Part shown: one piece after another, positions 56,601 to 64,000 of the stretch
Layout: each line of letters starts with the position of its first letter
Position numbering within the stretch: the stretch's first letter is position 1
Origin: Spirochaeta africana DSM 8902
GTDB taxonomy: Bacteria > Spirochaetota > Spirochaetia > DSM-27196 > DSM-8902
NCBI RefSeq assembly: GCF_000242595.2
Contig: NC_017098.1
Location: forward strand, 558,001 to 622,000
Reading direction: 5' to 3'
DNA: 64,000 nt
Notes under the pieces: model-generated
Told to the model about the DNA's origin: nothing
What the model saw: the letters and a program-made list of their open reading frames with translations, nothing else
The model's database searches: none
Made by a program: the position numbers and the translations under genes

Positions 56601-58079
56601 TCAGAACGGGCCGTAACCCGTCTGTACTGCAATCCACAGGAACAGCATGGAAATCGCAAACATCGAGCCCTGCAGCAGGATCGTCCAGCGCACCCAACGG
56701 GGATAGCTGACCACGGTAAATCCGAGGCCGATCAGCAGCAGGGCGTTTGACGGGTACAGCATATTGCTGAACCCGTCCCCGAACCCGAAGGCCAGCACCG
56801 CTGTCTGGCGGGTGATGCCAACCAGATCGGCCAGCGGCGCCAGAATCGGCATCATCAGGAAGGCCTTGGCGCTGGCGGATCCGATAAAGAAGTTCATGCC
56901 CAGGGTTACCAGGTAGACAAAAAATGCCGCCCCGAAGGTGGTGCTGCCGGCAATCAGCCCGGCAGCGGTCTCCAGGATGGTGTCGGTAATCCCGCCGGCA
57001 TCCACGATGTGGCGCACACTCAGGCTCATCAGAATCAGCAGCACCGCCGGGAGCATGGAGGCGGCCCCGCCCAGAAAGCCGGCAGCAACCCGGCGGTGCG
57101 GCATGCCCGAAAGGATGCCGGCGCCGATCCCGCCGACAAGAAACAACAGTGCCATCAGCGGAAAGGCCAGGTCGCTCAGAACCGGGTTACGGGCAGTAAT
57201 AAAAATGAACACGAACGCCAGGGCGATACAGCCGCCGAACCAGCGGGCTGCGCGGTACATCGGGGCCGGAAGCTCCTGGCTGCCATGGGGGACTGCTGCG
57301 GCTTCGCGCTCCAGCAGCTCGCGGCGCCGGGTGTCCTGACGGTAGACCGGGGAGCGCTCCGGGTTCGCCTCTACCCGCCGGGCGTGTCGCCGGACGAACA
57401 GCAAGACCGCCCCGTAGGTGAGCAGAAAGAAGGGTATCCGCAGCCAGGCCCCGGAAAACAGCGGCAGCTCGGCAATCCGCTGGGCAACCCCGATGGTAAA
57501 GGGGTTACTGACGGCTGCGGCAAATCCGAAGGCCAGCGGCAGCAGGCTCATCCCCAGGCCGGTCAGTGAGTCCCAGCCCAGCTTCAGTGCCAGGGGTACA
57601 ATAAACACAATCAGGGGAACCATGGCCTCGTAAATCCCCAGTACAGAGGCCACCGCCATAAAAAAGAAGATAATTATCGCCATCAGCAGGTATCGCCGCT
57701 GATAGAAGCGCCCCACCAGGCGGTTGAGTACCGCCTGCAGTACCCCGGAGCGCTCCAGCACCGCAAAGGACCCCCCGACAAAGATCAGGAACACGATGAT
57801 GGTAATCGCCACCACGGCACCGGGGGCGAACAGCACCTCTACCGGTGCGGTGAACCAGCGCCAGACCGGCGGGGCCTGGTGCTCCGGTGCAAGCTGGTAG
57901 GATCCGGGGATAACCATCTCGCGGCCGTTCACCAGTTCACGTTCAAAGCTGCCAGCCGGCACCACCCGGGTGAGCACCCCGGAGAGCAGCATCAGCCCCA
58001 GCAGGATCCCGAAGGCCAGCAGGAATGCTCCGCGGCCGATGCGCAGGCTGGATTGCGGTGGTGTGTGTCGGGTTGTCAT
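56601..58079 (-). CDS. YfcC-family (C4-dicarboxylate/amino-acid type) membrane carrier
   Basis: This is a 492-residue polytopic protein with about 12 hydrophobic segments. Family-like phrases include LSGVLTRVVPAGSFERE, IIVFLIFVGGSFAVLERSGVL, FAAAVSNPFTIGVAQ and FFIGSASAKAFLMMPILAPL. YfcC/DcuC relatives carry dicarboxylates, peptides or arginine/ornithine-like amino acids. Because it overlaps an M20 peptidase gene by 4 bp, uptake of a small peptide or N-acyl amino acid that the peptidase then hydrolyses is plausible (inference). Confidence 0.85.
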   Translation of the reverse strand: MTTRHTPPQSSLRIGRGAFLLAFGILLGLMLLSGVLTRVVPAGSFERELVNGREMVIPGSYQLAPEHQAPPVWRWFTAPVEVLFAPGAVVAITIIVFLIFVGGSFAVLERSGVLQAVLNRLVGRFYQRRYLLMAIIIFFFMAVASVLGIYEAMVPLIVFIVPLALKLGWDSLTGLGMSLLPLAFGFAAAVSNPFTIGVAQRIAELPLFSGAWLRIPFFLLTYGAVLLFVRRHARRVEANPERSPVYRQDTRRRELLEREAAAVPHGSQELPAPMYRAARWFGGCIALAFVFIFITARNPVLSDLAFPLMALLFLVGGIGAGILSGMPHRRVAAGFLGGAASMLPAVLLILMSLSVRHIVDAGGITDTILETAAGLIAGSTTFGAAFFVYLVTLGMNFFIGSASAKAFLMMPILAPLADLVGITRQTAVLAFGFGDGFSNMLYPSNALLLIGLGFTVVSYPRWVRWTILLQGSMFAISMLFLWIAVQTGYGPF

Positions 58080-59449
58080 GCTTCCTCCCCGGGGCTGTTG
58101 CCGGTCAGACGTTGTATCAGATCGCGGTAAAACCCGATCATCCTCAGATAATCGGTGATTGCTATCCGTTCATCAACCCCGTGGATCATGGCCAGCTCTG
58201 CGGGTCCCATTGGCAGCGGCAGAAAGCGGTAGATGGCATCGGCGACTGCCCGGTAATGCTTGCTGTCGGTAGTTGCGGTAACCAGGTACGGGGCGATGAC
58301 TGCATCGGGAAAGGCGGCGGTCACGCTGTCCTGCAGCCCGCGATACACCCAGCCGTCTACAGGGGACTCCGGTACCGGCTCGCTGGACCCCTCGGGAAGC
58401 AGGGGCGTAATGCTGATCGCCGGATCACGAACCACCCGCTGCAGGCGGCGCAGCACCCCGGCGATGCTGTCGCCCGGCAGCAGTCGCAGATTGATGACCG
58501 CCGAAACCTCTGCCGGCAGGACATTCGGTGCTGCCGATCCGCTCAGCATGGTGGGGGCCTGGGTGGTGCGGATCATGGCGTCGGTTTTGGGGTTGGCCGC
58601 CAGTACCGGGCGCAGCAGCGGCCAGAACAGCCGCGGAAAGCGCAGCAGGGGGCGCAGCAGGGCCGGCGCTGCCGGAGCCAGCTGTCGCAGAAACCCGGCC
58701 ACCACCGGGCGCAGCCGCGCAGGGAACGGCCGGCGCTCCAGCCGTCGCAGCGCCCGGGCCAGACGCCCCGCCGCGGTTCGCCGCTGCGGCATCGAGGCAT
58801 GCCCGTCGCTGGCGCGACAGCTGAGCTGCACGTCCAGATAGCCCTTCTCGGCGGTGCCGATCAGTGCGACCGGGCGCCGAACCATGCCAATGGTGTCGTG
58901 GACCACGGCTGTGCCCTCATCGATCACCGCCGCGGCCTGTATCCCGCGCTGCTGCAGCAGCGCTGCGATCCGCGCGGCCCCGCGTGTCCCGGTTACCTCC
59001 TCGTCGCCGCCAAAGGCCAGGTACAGGTCGCGCTCTGGCTGGAACCCCTCGGCCAGCAGCGACTCCACGGCCTCCATGATTGCCAGCAGACTGGCCTTGT
59101 CGTCCAGGGCCCCGCGCCCCCAGATACAGTCGTCGTGTATCTGTCCGCTGAATGGCGGCAGGCGCCAGTCGTCCGCAGCCCCGGCGGGGACGACGTCGTA
59201 ATGCGCGGCCAGGATAATCGGTGCCAGGGTTTCCGAGCGCCCCGGCAGTCTGAACAGAAGCCCCGGGGCACCGGGGCTCTCGCAACTCGATCCGGAGAAA
59301 ACCAGGGGAAAGCTGTCGGCCAGGAACTGCTCGAAGCGGGGAAAGGCCTCGGGATGGGGTTCCCGTGTGCGATCGGCGTGGCTGATGGTCGGGATGGACA
59401 GGGCGCTGGCCAGGCGCCGGGCGGGCGCGGGGGTGGAGCTGGGTTTCAT
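58076..59449 (-). CDS. M20-family metallopeptidase (carboxypeptidase/deacylase)
   Basis: The start MKPSSTPAPARRLASA at 59449 fits the family and a TATACT box 6 nt upstream. The 457-residue protein has the M20 zinc signature: AAHYDVVPA (His and Asp), DDCIWGRGALDDKASLLA (bridging Asp) and AFGGDEEVTG (catalytic and metal Glu). SDGHASMPQ belongs to the dimerisation/lid domain and MIHGVDERI to the last metal ligand. It resembles the carboxypeptidase PM20D1/CPS1 subgroup, which hydrolyses dipeptides or N-acyl amino acids. No signal peptide is seen, so it is cytosolic. It is coupled to the YfcC-like carrier. Confidence 0.9.
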   Translation of the reverse strand: MKPSSTPAPARRLASALSIPTISHADRTREPHPEAFPRFEQFLADSFPLVFSGSSCESPGAPGLLFRLPGRSETLAPIILAAHYDVVPAGAADDWRLPPFSGQIHDDCIWGRGALDDKASLLAIMEAVESLLAEGFQPERDLYLAFGGDEEVTGTRGAARIAALLQQRGIQAAAVIDEGTAVVHDTIGMVRRPVALIGTAEKGYLDVQLSCRASDGHASMPQRRTAAGRLARALRRLERRPFPARLRPVVAGFLRQLAPAAPALLRPLLRFPRLFWPLLRPVLAANPKTDAMIRTTQAPTMLSGSAAPNVLPAEVSAVINLRLLPGDSIAGVLRRLQRVVRDPAISITPLLPEGSSEPVPESPVDGWVYRGLQDSVTAAFPDAVIAPYLVTATTDSKHYRAVADAIYRFLPLPMGPAELAMIHGVDERIAITDYLRMIGFYRDLIQRLTGNSPGEEA

Positions 59450-59455
59450 GGGTTC

Positions 59456-59461
59456 AGTATA
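59456..59461 (-). promoter_or_regulatory. -10 box 6 nt before the M20 peptidase start (leaderless type)
   Basis: TATACT on the minus strand ends 6 nt before the ATG at 59449. A partial -35 (TGGGCA) lies 18 nt further. No Shine-Dalgarno sequence is present. It is divergent from and overlaps the trkA promoter. Confidence 0.45.
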
Positions 59462-59470
59462 GGGGAAAGA

Positions 59471-59500
59471 TTGGTGCAATGCCCAGCGATATGATAGAGT
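59471..59500 (+). promoter_or_regulatory. Promoter of trkA-trkH (leaderless type)
   Basis: TTGGTG, 18 nt, TAGAGT, then 7 nt to the ATG at 59508. It overlaps the divergent M20 peptidase promoter. Confidence 0.45.
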
Positions 59501-59507
59501 AGGTGCA

Positions 59508-60914
59508 ATGAAGGTTATAGTTCTTGGTGGCGGATCGGTGGGGTCGCAGATTGCGCAGCAGCTGATAGACGACAGATATGATGTGGTGGTGATCGAGCAG
59601 GATCCCGAGAAGGCCAGGATTCTGACCAACCGGCTGGACTGTACGGTGTTGAACAAGGCTGGCAACAGTATCGAGGTTCTGCGCCAGGCCGGTACGGAGA
59701 CGGCCGATGTCTTTGTGGCGGTTACCGGTTCGGACGAGGTGAATATGGTGGCCTGCGGTCTGGTGGCCAGTGAGTTCTCGGTGGCACGCCGCATCGCCCG
59801 GATTCGCAACATCAGTTACTCGAACGCCGGGATGACGGCCCGGAACTTTCTGGGGATCGATGCCATCGTGAACCCCGAGGTTGAGGCGTCGCGTGAGCTG
59901 ATTCAGAGCATTGAACATGGTGCCATGAGCGATGTAATCATGTTTGCCCACTCGGCATTGCAGATTCGCAACCTGCCGGTTCCAAAGGGATCTGTGGTGA
60001 TCGGGCAGGCGTTGATGGAGGCGTTTCGGGACATCGAGGTGCCATTTCTGGTAGCGGCAATCTACCGGGACAATGACTACCTGATTCCCGATGGTCGCAC
60101 CGAGATCCGCGAGGATGATATTCTGTACATGGTGGGGGCTCAGCAGGATCTGGAGCAGGTCTTCGGGTTTTTTGGCAAGCACCGCACCAGTCTGGACAAG
60201 GTGGTGATCGTTGGCGGCGGCAAGGCTGGTGTACTGCTGGCCGAGCATTTGCTGCAGCGGTCCGAATCTGCCGTGGCAGGGCAGTCTTTCCTGCGACGGC
60301 TGCAGGGATCGATGTTCCGCAAGAGTGTGGTACTGGTTGAGCGGGATCCCAAGAAATGCAAGCAGCTGTCGCAGCAGTTCCCCGAGGCATTGGTGGTCCA
60401 TGCAGATATCTCGGAAGAGGGGGTGTTTGCCGAGGAAAACCTGGCCAACTCGGATCTGGTGCTGGCGGTAACCGACAATCAGGAGCTGAACATCGTGACC
60501 GCGCTGTATGCCCGCTCACTGGGTATTGCCCGCTCGGCGGTGCTGGTAAACAACACCAACTACACTGCGGTCTGCTCGCGGCTGGCTATAGACGCGGTAA
60601 CCAGCGTCAAGCAGGCGGTGATCAACTCGGTGCTTCGCAACGTCAAACGCAGCGGTGCCCAGAGTGTGCACAGCCTGTTCGACGGGCGGCTGGAGGTGCT
60701 GGAACTGACGGTGGGTGAATCGGCACCGATCGCCGGGCGGGCGCTGCACGCGGTGAAACTGCCAAAGGATACCCTGATCCTTTCGGTGAGTCGCGGCAAA
60801 CAGCACCTGATTCCGGACGGGTCGTATGTACCGGCGCCGGGTGACACCATTGTGGTGATCGGGCGCAGCGAGCATGCGGCGGTGATCCAGGCTATCTGTA
60901 CCGAGGGTCTATGA
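59508..60914 (+). CDS. trkA: Potassium uptake regulatory NAD-binding protein TrkA
   Basis: This 468-residue protein has two RCK units. Each starts with a nucleotide-binding strand-loop (VIVLGGGSVGSQIAQQL at the N-terminus; VVIVGGGKAGVLLAEHL near 230), with TrkA-C domains after each (DDILYMVGAQQDLEQ; GDTIVVIGRSEHAAVIQ). It is a cytosolic ring that gates TrkH in response to NAD(H) or ATP/ADP. It overlaps trkH by 4 bp. Confidence 0.94.
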   Translation: MKVIVLGGGSVGSQIAQQLIDDRYDVVVIEQDPEKARILTNRLDCTVLNKAGNSIEVLRQAGTETADVFVAVTGSDEVNMVACGLVASEFSVARRIARIRNISYSNAGMTARNFLGIDAIVNPEVEASRELIQSIEHGAMSDVIMFAHSALQIRNLPVPKGSVVIGQALMEAFRDIEVPFLVAAIYRDNDYLIPDGRTEIREDDILYMVGAQQDLEQVFGFFGKHRTSLDKVVIVGGGKAGVLLAEHLLQRSESAVAGQSFLRRLQGSMFRKSVVLVERDPKKCKQLSQQFPEALVVHADISEEGVFAEENLANSDLVLAVTDNQELNIVTALYARSLGIARSAVLVNNTNYTAVCSRLAIDAVTSVKQAVINSVLRNVKRSGAQSVHSLFDGRLEVLELTVGESAPIAGRALHAVKLPKDTLILSVSRGKQHLIPDGSYVPAPGDTIVVIGRSEHAAVIQAICTEGL

Positions 60915-62359
60915 ACTACTCACTGGTGATTCGCATTGTAGGGGTGCTGGCCTGTCTGATGGCGCTGCTACTGCTGGTGCCAGCGCTGGTGGCGCTGCTG
61001 TACGGGGAGATGTCCGAGCTGCGGGTGTTTCTGCAGGTGGCCGGGCCGGCTGCTGCCGGGGGCGGAGTGCTGCTGCTGCTCAAGCGCGGCACCGGTTTCA
61101 GTCTGACCAGCCATGACGGGTTTCTGGTGGTGGCGCTTGCCTGGCTTACAATGGCGCTGATCGGTGCGGTCCCGTTTGTGCTGTCCGGGGCCATCCCGGG
61201 GTATACCGACGCCTTTTTCGAGACCATGTCGGGCTTTACCACCACCGGGGCAACCATTCTGAACGATATCGAGGCTCTGCCGCGCTCACTGTTGTTCTGG
61301 CGATCCTTCACCCACTGGCTGGGGGGGATGGGGATTATTGTGCTGACCGTGGCGATATTCCCGCTTTTGGGGTTCAAGGGGCTGCAGCTGGTGCGGGCCG
61401 AGGCGCCGGGTCCTTCGGTGGACAAGCTCACCCCGAAGATCGCCCACAGTGCCAAAATCCTCTGGATGCTGTATATCGGGTTGTCGCTGGCCGAGACCCT
61501 GCTGCTGCTGGCTGCTGGCATGGATCTCTTTGATGCACTGACCCATACCTTCGGGACCATGGCCACCGGGGGCTTCTCGCCGCGTAACGCCAGTGTAGCG
61601 GCCTACGACTCGGCGGCAATCGATGCAATTATCACGGTGTTCATGCTGCTGGCCGGGGTGAACTTTGTCCTCTACTACAGCCTGCTCACCCGCCGGTTTG
61701 ACAATCTGCGTCGGGATACCGAGCTCAAGGTGTATCTGGGGATCTTTGCTGCGGCCACCCTGATGACCACGCTGGTACTGTTTCGCACCAGCTATGACAG
61801 CCTGGGGGAAAGCCTGCGGTTTGCCTCGTTCCAGGTGGCCTCGATCCTGACTACTACCGGGTATGCCACCGCCGACTACCTGCTGTGGCCGACGGCCGCG
61901 ATGGCGGTGGTGTTCCTGCTGATGTTTGTCGGGGGGAGTGCCGGTTCGACCGGCGGGGGCATCAAGGTGGTACGCCTGACCGCGTTGTTCAAGCAGGGGA
62001 TGAACGAGATGAAGTATCTGCTGCATCCCCGCGGGGTGTTTACGCCGCAGTTGAACCGTGCCCCGCTGCGCAAGAGCATGGTGCTGGGGATCGCCGGGTT
62101 CGTTTTTCTGTATCTGCTGCTGCTGCTGATAACCACATTGGTTGTGGCCCTGAGCGGTTCTTCGCTGCTGACCAGCTTTTCCACCGCGCTGGCTACCCTG
62201 GGTAATATCGGCCCGGGATTCGATGCCATCGGTCCGACCGAGAACTACGCTGCCTTTCCTGACTGGCTCAAGTGGTACCTCTCGTTTATTATGCTGACCG
62301 GGCGTCTGGAGGTGTACACCATTCTGATCCTGTTTACCCCGCGCTACTGGCAGAAATAG
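60911..62359 (+). CDS. trkH: Potassium transporter membrane subunit TrkH/KtrB
   Basis: This 482-residue channel-like protein has four pore-loop repeats: SGFTTTGATIL, TFGTMATGGFSPRN, TTTGYATADY and TLGNIGPGFDAIG, each with the selectivity-filter Gly. Between repeats 3 and 4 lies GGSAGSTGGGIKVVRL, the conserved intramembrane/cytosolic loop. It takes up K+ (or Na+/K+) under the control of TrkA. It ends with FTPRYWQK as in the family. Confidence 0.94.
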   Translation: MNYSLVIRIVGVLACLMALLLLVPALVALLYGEMSELRVFLQVAGPAAAGGGVLLLLKRGTGFSLTSHDGFLVVALAWLTMALIGAVPFVLSGAIPGYTDAFFETMSGFTTTGATILNDIEALPRSLLFWRSFTHWLGGMGIIVLTVAIFPLLGFKGLQLVRAEAPGPSVDKLTPKIAHSAKILWMLYIGLSLAETLLLLAAGMDLFDALTHTFGTMATGGFSPRNASVAAYDSAAIDAIITVFMLLAGVNFVLYYSLLTRRFDNLRRDTELKVYLGIFAAATLMTTLVLFRTSYDSLGESLRFASFQVASILTTTGYATADYLLWPTAAMAVVFLLMFVGGSAGSTGGGIKVVRLTALFKQGMNEMKYLLHPRGVFTPQLNRAPLRKSMVLGIAGFVFLYLLLLLITTLVVALSGSSLLTSFSTALATLGNIGPGFDAIGPTENYAAFPDWLKWYLSFIMLTGRLEVYTILILFTPRYWQK

Positions 62360-62395
62360 GCTGATTTTCCCGGGCGAAACCGCTACATTGGAGCC

Positions 62396-63667
62396 ATGAG
62401 CAAACCGATATTTTACTGTGCACTGTTTTTGATGCTGGTAGGGGGAGTGCTGGCCGGCAACGGTCTCGAGCATGAGGCTGCTGCCACTGCTGATGATGAC
62501 AGCGAGCTCGCCGAGGCCGCCGAGCCCGGCGAGGCCGCTGAGGCCGGCGTGACCATTCAGTCCGCCGAGGCTGCGGAGCCCGTTGAGCCCGCCGAGCCCG
62601 CCGCAGAGGATCTGCGGCCGGACGATTATCGCAACTGGTCGATCCTGCCGCTGCCGGTTACCGGGTATAATCCGGATCTCGGGGTAATCCTGGGTGCCTC
62701 GGCGATTCTGCTGTATGGCCCTGATATCGGGGTGCCCGAGGAGCTGGTTACCGGTGCGGCGTCAAATACCGCCTCGCTGATCGCGATGTACACCACCAGC
62801 GGCTCGTTTGTGCTGGGGGGCGGTGTACGGCAGTATCTGATGCAGGATCGCTGGCTGCTGGATGCCGGGGTTTCCTTCCGGCGCACGCCCCAGGATTACT
62901 GGGGGATCGGTCCGGCTGCGGGTGCAGCGAACCCGGAAAGCTACACAGCGGACTCCTATTCCCTGCGGCTGGGGGGAGGTCGGGAGTTTGTACCGAATCT
63001 CTACCTTGGCTCGCGGTTGAGCTATCGCTACTATGCCCTGGCAGAATTGGAGACCGATGGGGAACTGATCGGCCAGGGTGTGGGCAATGGCAGTGAAACC
63101 GGGCAGTTTCCGTCGCTGGGCCTCTGGCTGCGCTATGACTCAACCGAGGGCAATGCATCCCCGTATCGCGGGATACTGGCCGTGGTCGAGCTCGACGGCT
63201 ACGCAGGGCTCTGGGGAAGCTCGCTGGACTATTCGGTACTCCGGGTTGACCTGCGGCAGTACACCCGGGTGCATCGGGAGCAGGTGCTGGGGGTACAACT
63301 GCTGTACCGACAGGGTTTCGGTGATGTGCCGTTTTTTGATCTGCCGGGTCTGGGCGGCGACAATATCTTTCGCGGGTATCCCTCCCGCCGGTTCCGGGAC
63401 ATGACGGCAGTCTCGCTGCAGGGCGAGTACCGGTTGCCGCTGCCAGGGCGCTTCGGGCTGGTCGGCTTTGCCAGCGTAGGACAGGTGGGGTCGTCACCGG
63501 CCGACCTGCGACTGCTGGCCGGCGGTACGGCCGGACTGAAGCTTGCCGGCGGCGCCGGGGTTCGCTTCCGGGTGGGGGATGCCCGTCAGGGACTGAATCT
63601 CCGGGTGGACGCTGCCTTCAGTGCAGAAGGGTTCGGGCCGTATATCAATGCCGGAGAGGCGTTTTAG
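62396..63667 (+). CDS. BamA/TamA-superfamily outer-membrane barrel without POTRA domains
   Basis: This 423-residue protein has a signal peptide (to about 20, VLAGNG), then an acidic Ala/Glu-rich linker (about 25-70: repeats of AEAAEP type) and no POTRA domains. The barrel (about 80-423) has strands like GVILGASAILLYG and the conserved surface-antigen motif IFRGYPSRRFRD, which matches the RGY/RGF element of BamA loop 6. It is probably an outer-membrane assembly or translocation pore, or a patatin-less surface antigen. A TACATT box 6 nt before the ATG suggests its own leaderless promoter. Confidence 0.8.
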   Translation: MSKPIFYCALFLMLVGGVLAGNGLEHEAAATADDDSELAEAAEPGEAAEAGVTIQSAEAAEPVEPAEPAAEDLRPDDYRNWSILPLPVTGYNPDLGVILGASAILLYGPDIGVPEELVTGAASNTASLIAMYTTSGSFVLGGGVRQYLMQDRWLLDAGVSFRRTPQDYWGIGPAAGAANPESYTADSYSLRLGGGREFVPNLYLGSRLSYRYYALAELETDGELIGQGVGNGSETGQFPSLGLWLRYDSTEGNASPYRGILAVVELDGYAGLWGSSLDYSVLRVDLRQYTRVHREQVLGVQLLYRQGFGDVPFFDLPGLGGDNIFRGYPSRRFRDMTAVSLQGEYRLPLPGRFGLVGFASVGQVGSSPADLRLLAGGTAGLKLAGGAGVRFRVGDARQGLNLRVDAAFSAEGFGPYINAGEAF

Positions 63668-63712
63668 CCAGGGGAATGCCGGCCGTACCCTGCAGCAATG
63701 CCGGGACCGAGG

Positions 63713-63741
63713 TTGCGGTGGTGCAGGCGTCCGGTTAAGAT
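63713..63741 (+). promoter_or_regulatory. Promoter of the DtxR/MntR-type gene
   Basis: TTGCGG, 17 nt, TAAGAT predicts a start near 63748 and a short leader with AGGGGG before the GTG at 63763. Nothing else was recognised in the 95-bp gap after the BamA-like gene. Confidence 0.45.
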
Positions 63742-63762
63742 AGGGCGAATCAGGGGGTGCCG

Positions 63763-64000
63763 GTGCCAAGCAGTACCGTTGAACAATACATCAAGATTAT
63801 CTATCTCCAGGCCGAGCGCAGTCGGCGCTCACTGGTACAGATGAAGGAGCTTGCCGCCGAGATGGGGGTTACCCCGGGGACCGCGACCTCTATGGTCAAG
63901 CATCTGGCCGAACGAGGGTTGATCCTCTACGTGCCGCGCAAGGGGGTGGAGCTGACCGATGCCGGGCGCAGCCTGGCACTTACCATGGTGCGGCGTCACC
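63763..64000 (+). CDS. DtxR/MntR-family metal-dependent repressor, 3' end outside window
   Basis: The first 79 residues of a winged-helix regulator begin MPSSTVEQYIKIIYLQAERS with a GTG start. The recognition helix region reads MKELAAEMGVTPGTATSMVK, followed by the wing RGLILYVPRKGVELTDAGR. This is the DtxR/MntR pattern; the metal-binding dimer domain lies outside the window. Such proteins repress iron or manganese uptake genes. An alternative GTG at 63757 would add two residues. Confidence 0.85.
   Translation, partial: MPSSTVEQYIKIIYLQAERSRRSLVQMKELAAEMGVTPGTATSMVKHLAERGLILYVPRKGVELTDAGRSLALTMVRRH

Overview
The window looks like chromosomal DNA of a free-living, diderm, high-GC bacterium, most likely a spirochaete of the Spirochaeta/Alkalispirochaeta kind. 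That placement is inference: it rests on the many lipoproteins with relaxed lipoboxes, small outer-membrane barrels, LysM/coiled-coil envelope proteins and FecR/cyclase genes, not on a marker gene. No rRNA, tRNA, CRISPR array, insertion sequence or prophage gene was recognised.

Layout. 1-1,100: two Hsp20 genes read leftward, behind a sigma-54-like promoter with a distant perfect palindrome. 1,190-10,793: a tightly packed five-gene unit of two modular lipoproteins, a membrane class III adenylate cyclase, a FecR-domain protein and an outer-membrane barrel protein. 10,810-13,238: a DOMON protein and a secreted alpha-amylase whose domain order is circularly permuted. 13,416-17,507: Xaa-Pro aminopeptidase, purK and purE. 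17,458-23,940 (leftward): GNAT acetyltransferase, SIMPL protein, a fused glycine-cleavage GcvT-GcvP polypeptide and phosphofructokinase. 24,023-30,386: GAF histidine kinase, agmatine-to-putrescine genes aguA-aguB, an XRE regulator, a hybrid kinase with a degenerate receiver, and an Old Yellow Enzyme. 30,561-35,266: small membrane protein, metH and two tiny overlapping genes. 35,425-38,201: envelope lipoproteins and a LysM protein. 38,256-43,765: oppABCDF. 43,879-48,838: an MCE (Mla-like) lipid transporter whose auxiliary lipoprotein is fused to an outer-membrane barrel. 48,938-50,606: three small envelope proteins. 50,765-53,522: cation diffusion facilitator, CcdA and TlpA-like thioredoxin. 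53,541-59,449: PAS histidine kinase, LacI regulator, YfcC-type carrier and M20 peptidase. 59,508-63,667: TrkA-TrkH and a BamA-like barrel. The window ends inside a DtxR/MntR-type repressor.

Three things stand out. First, the alpha-amylase at 11,505-13,238 carries the first two strands of its catalytic barrel at the C-terminus, a circular permutation with a different break point from GH70. Second, the MCE operon encodes a single polypeptide joining a PqiC-like lipoprotein, Ig-like modules and a terminal barrel, which could provide the outer-membrane end of a lipid bridge. Third, at least ten first-in-operon genes have a -35/-10 promoter whose -10 box lies only 6-9 nt before the ATG or GTG, with no Shine-Dalgarno sequence. 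This implies widespread leaderless transcription; genes inside operons do have good Shine-Dalgarno sequences. The fused GcvTP protein and the Ala/Gly-rich insertions in several housekeeping enzymes are further oddities.
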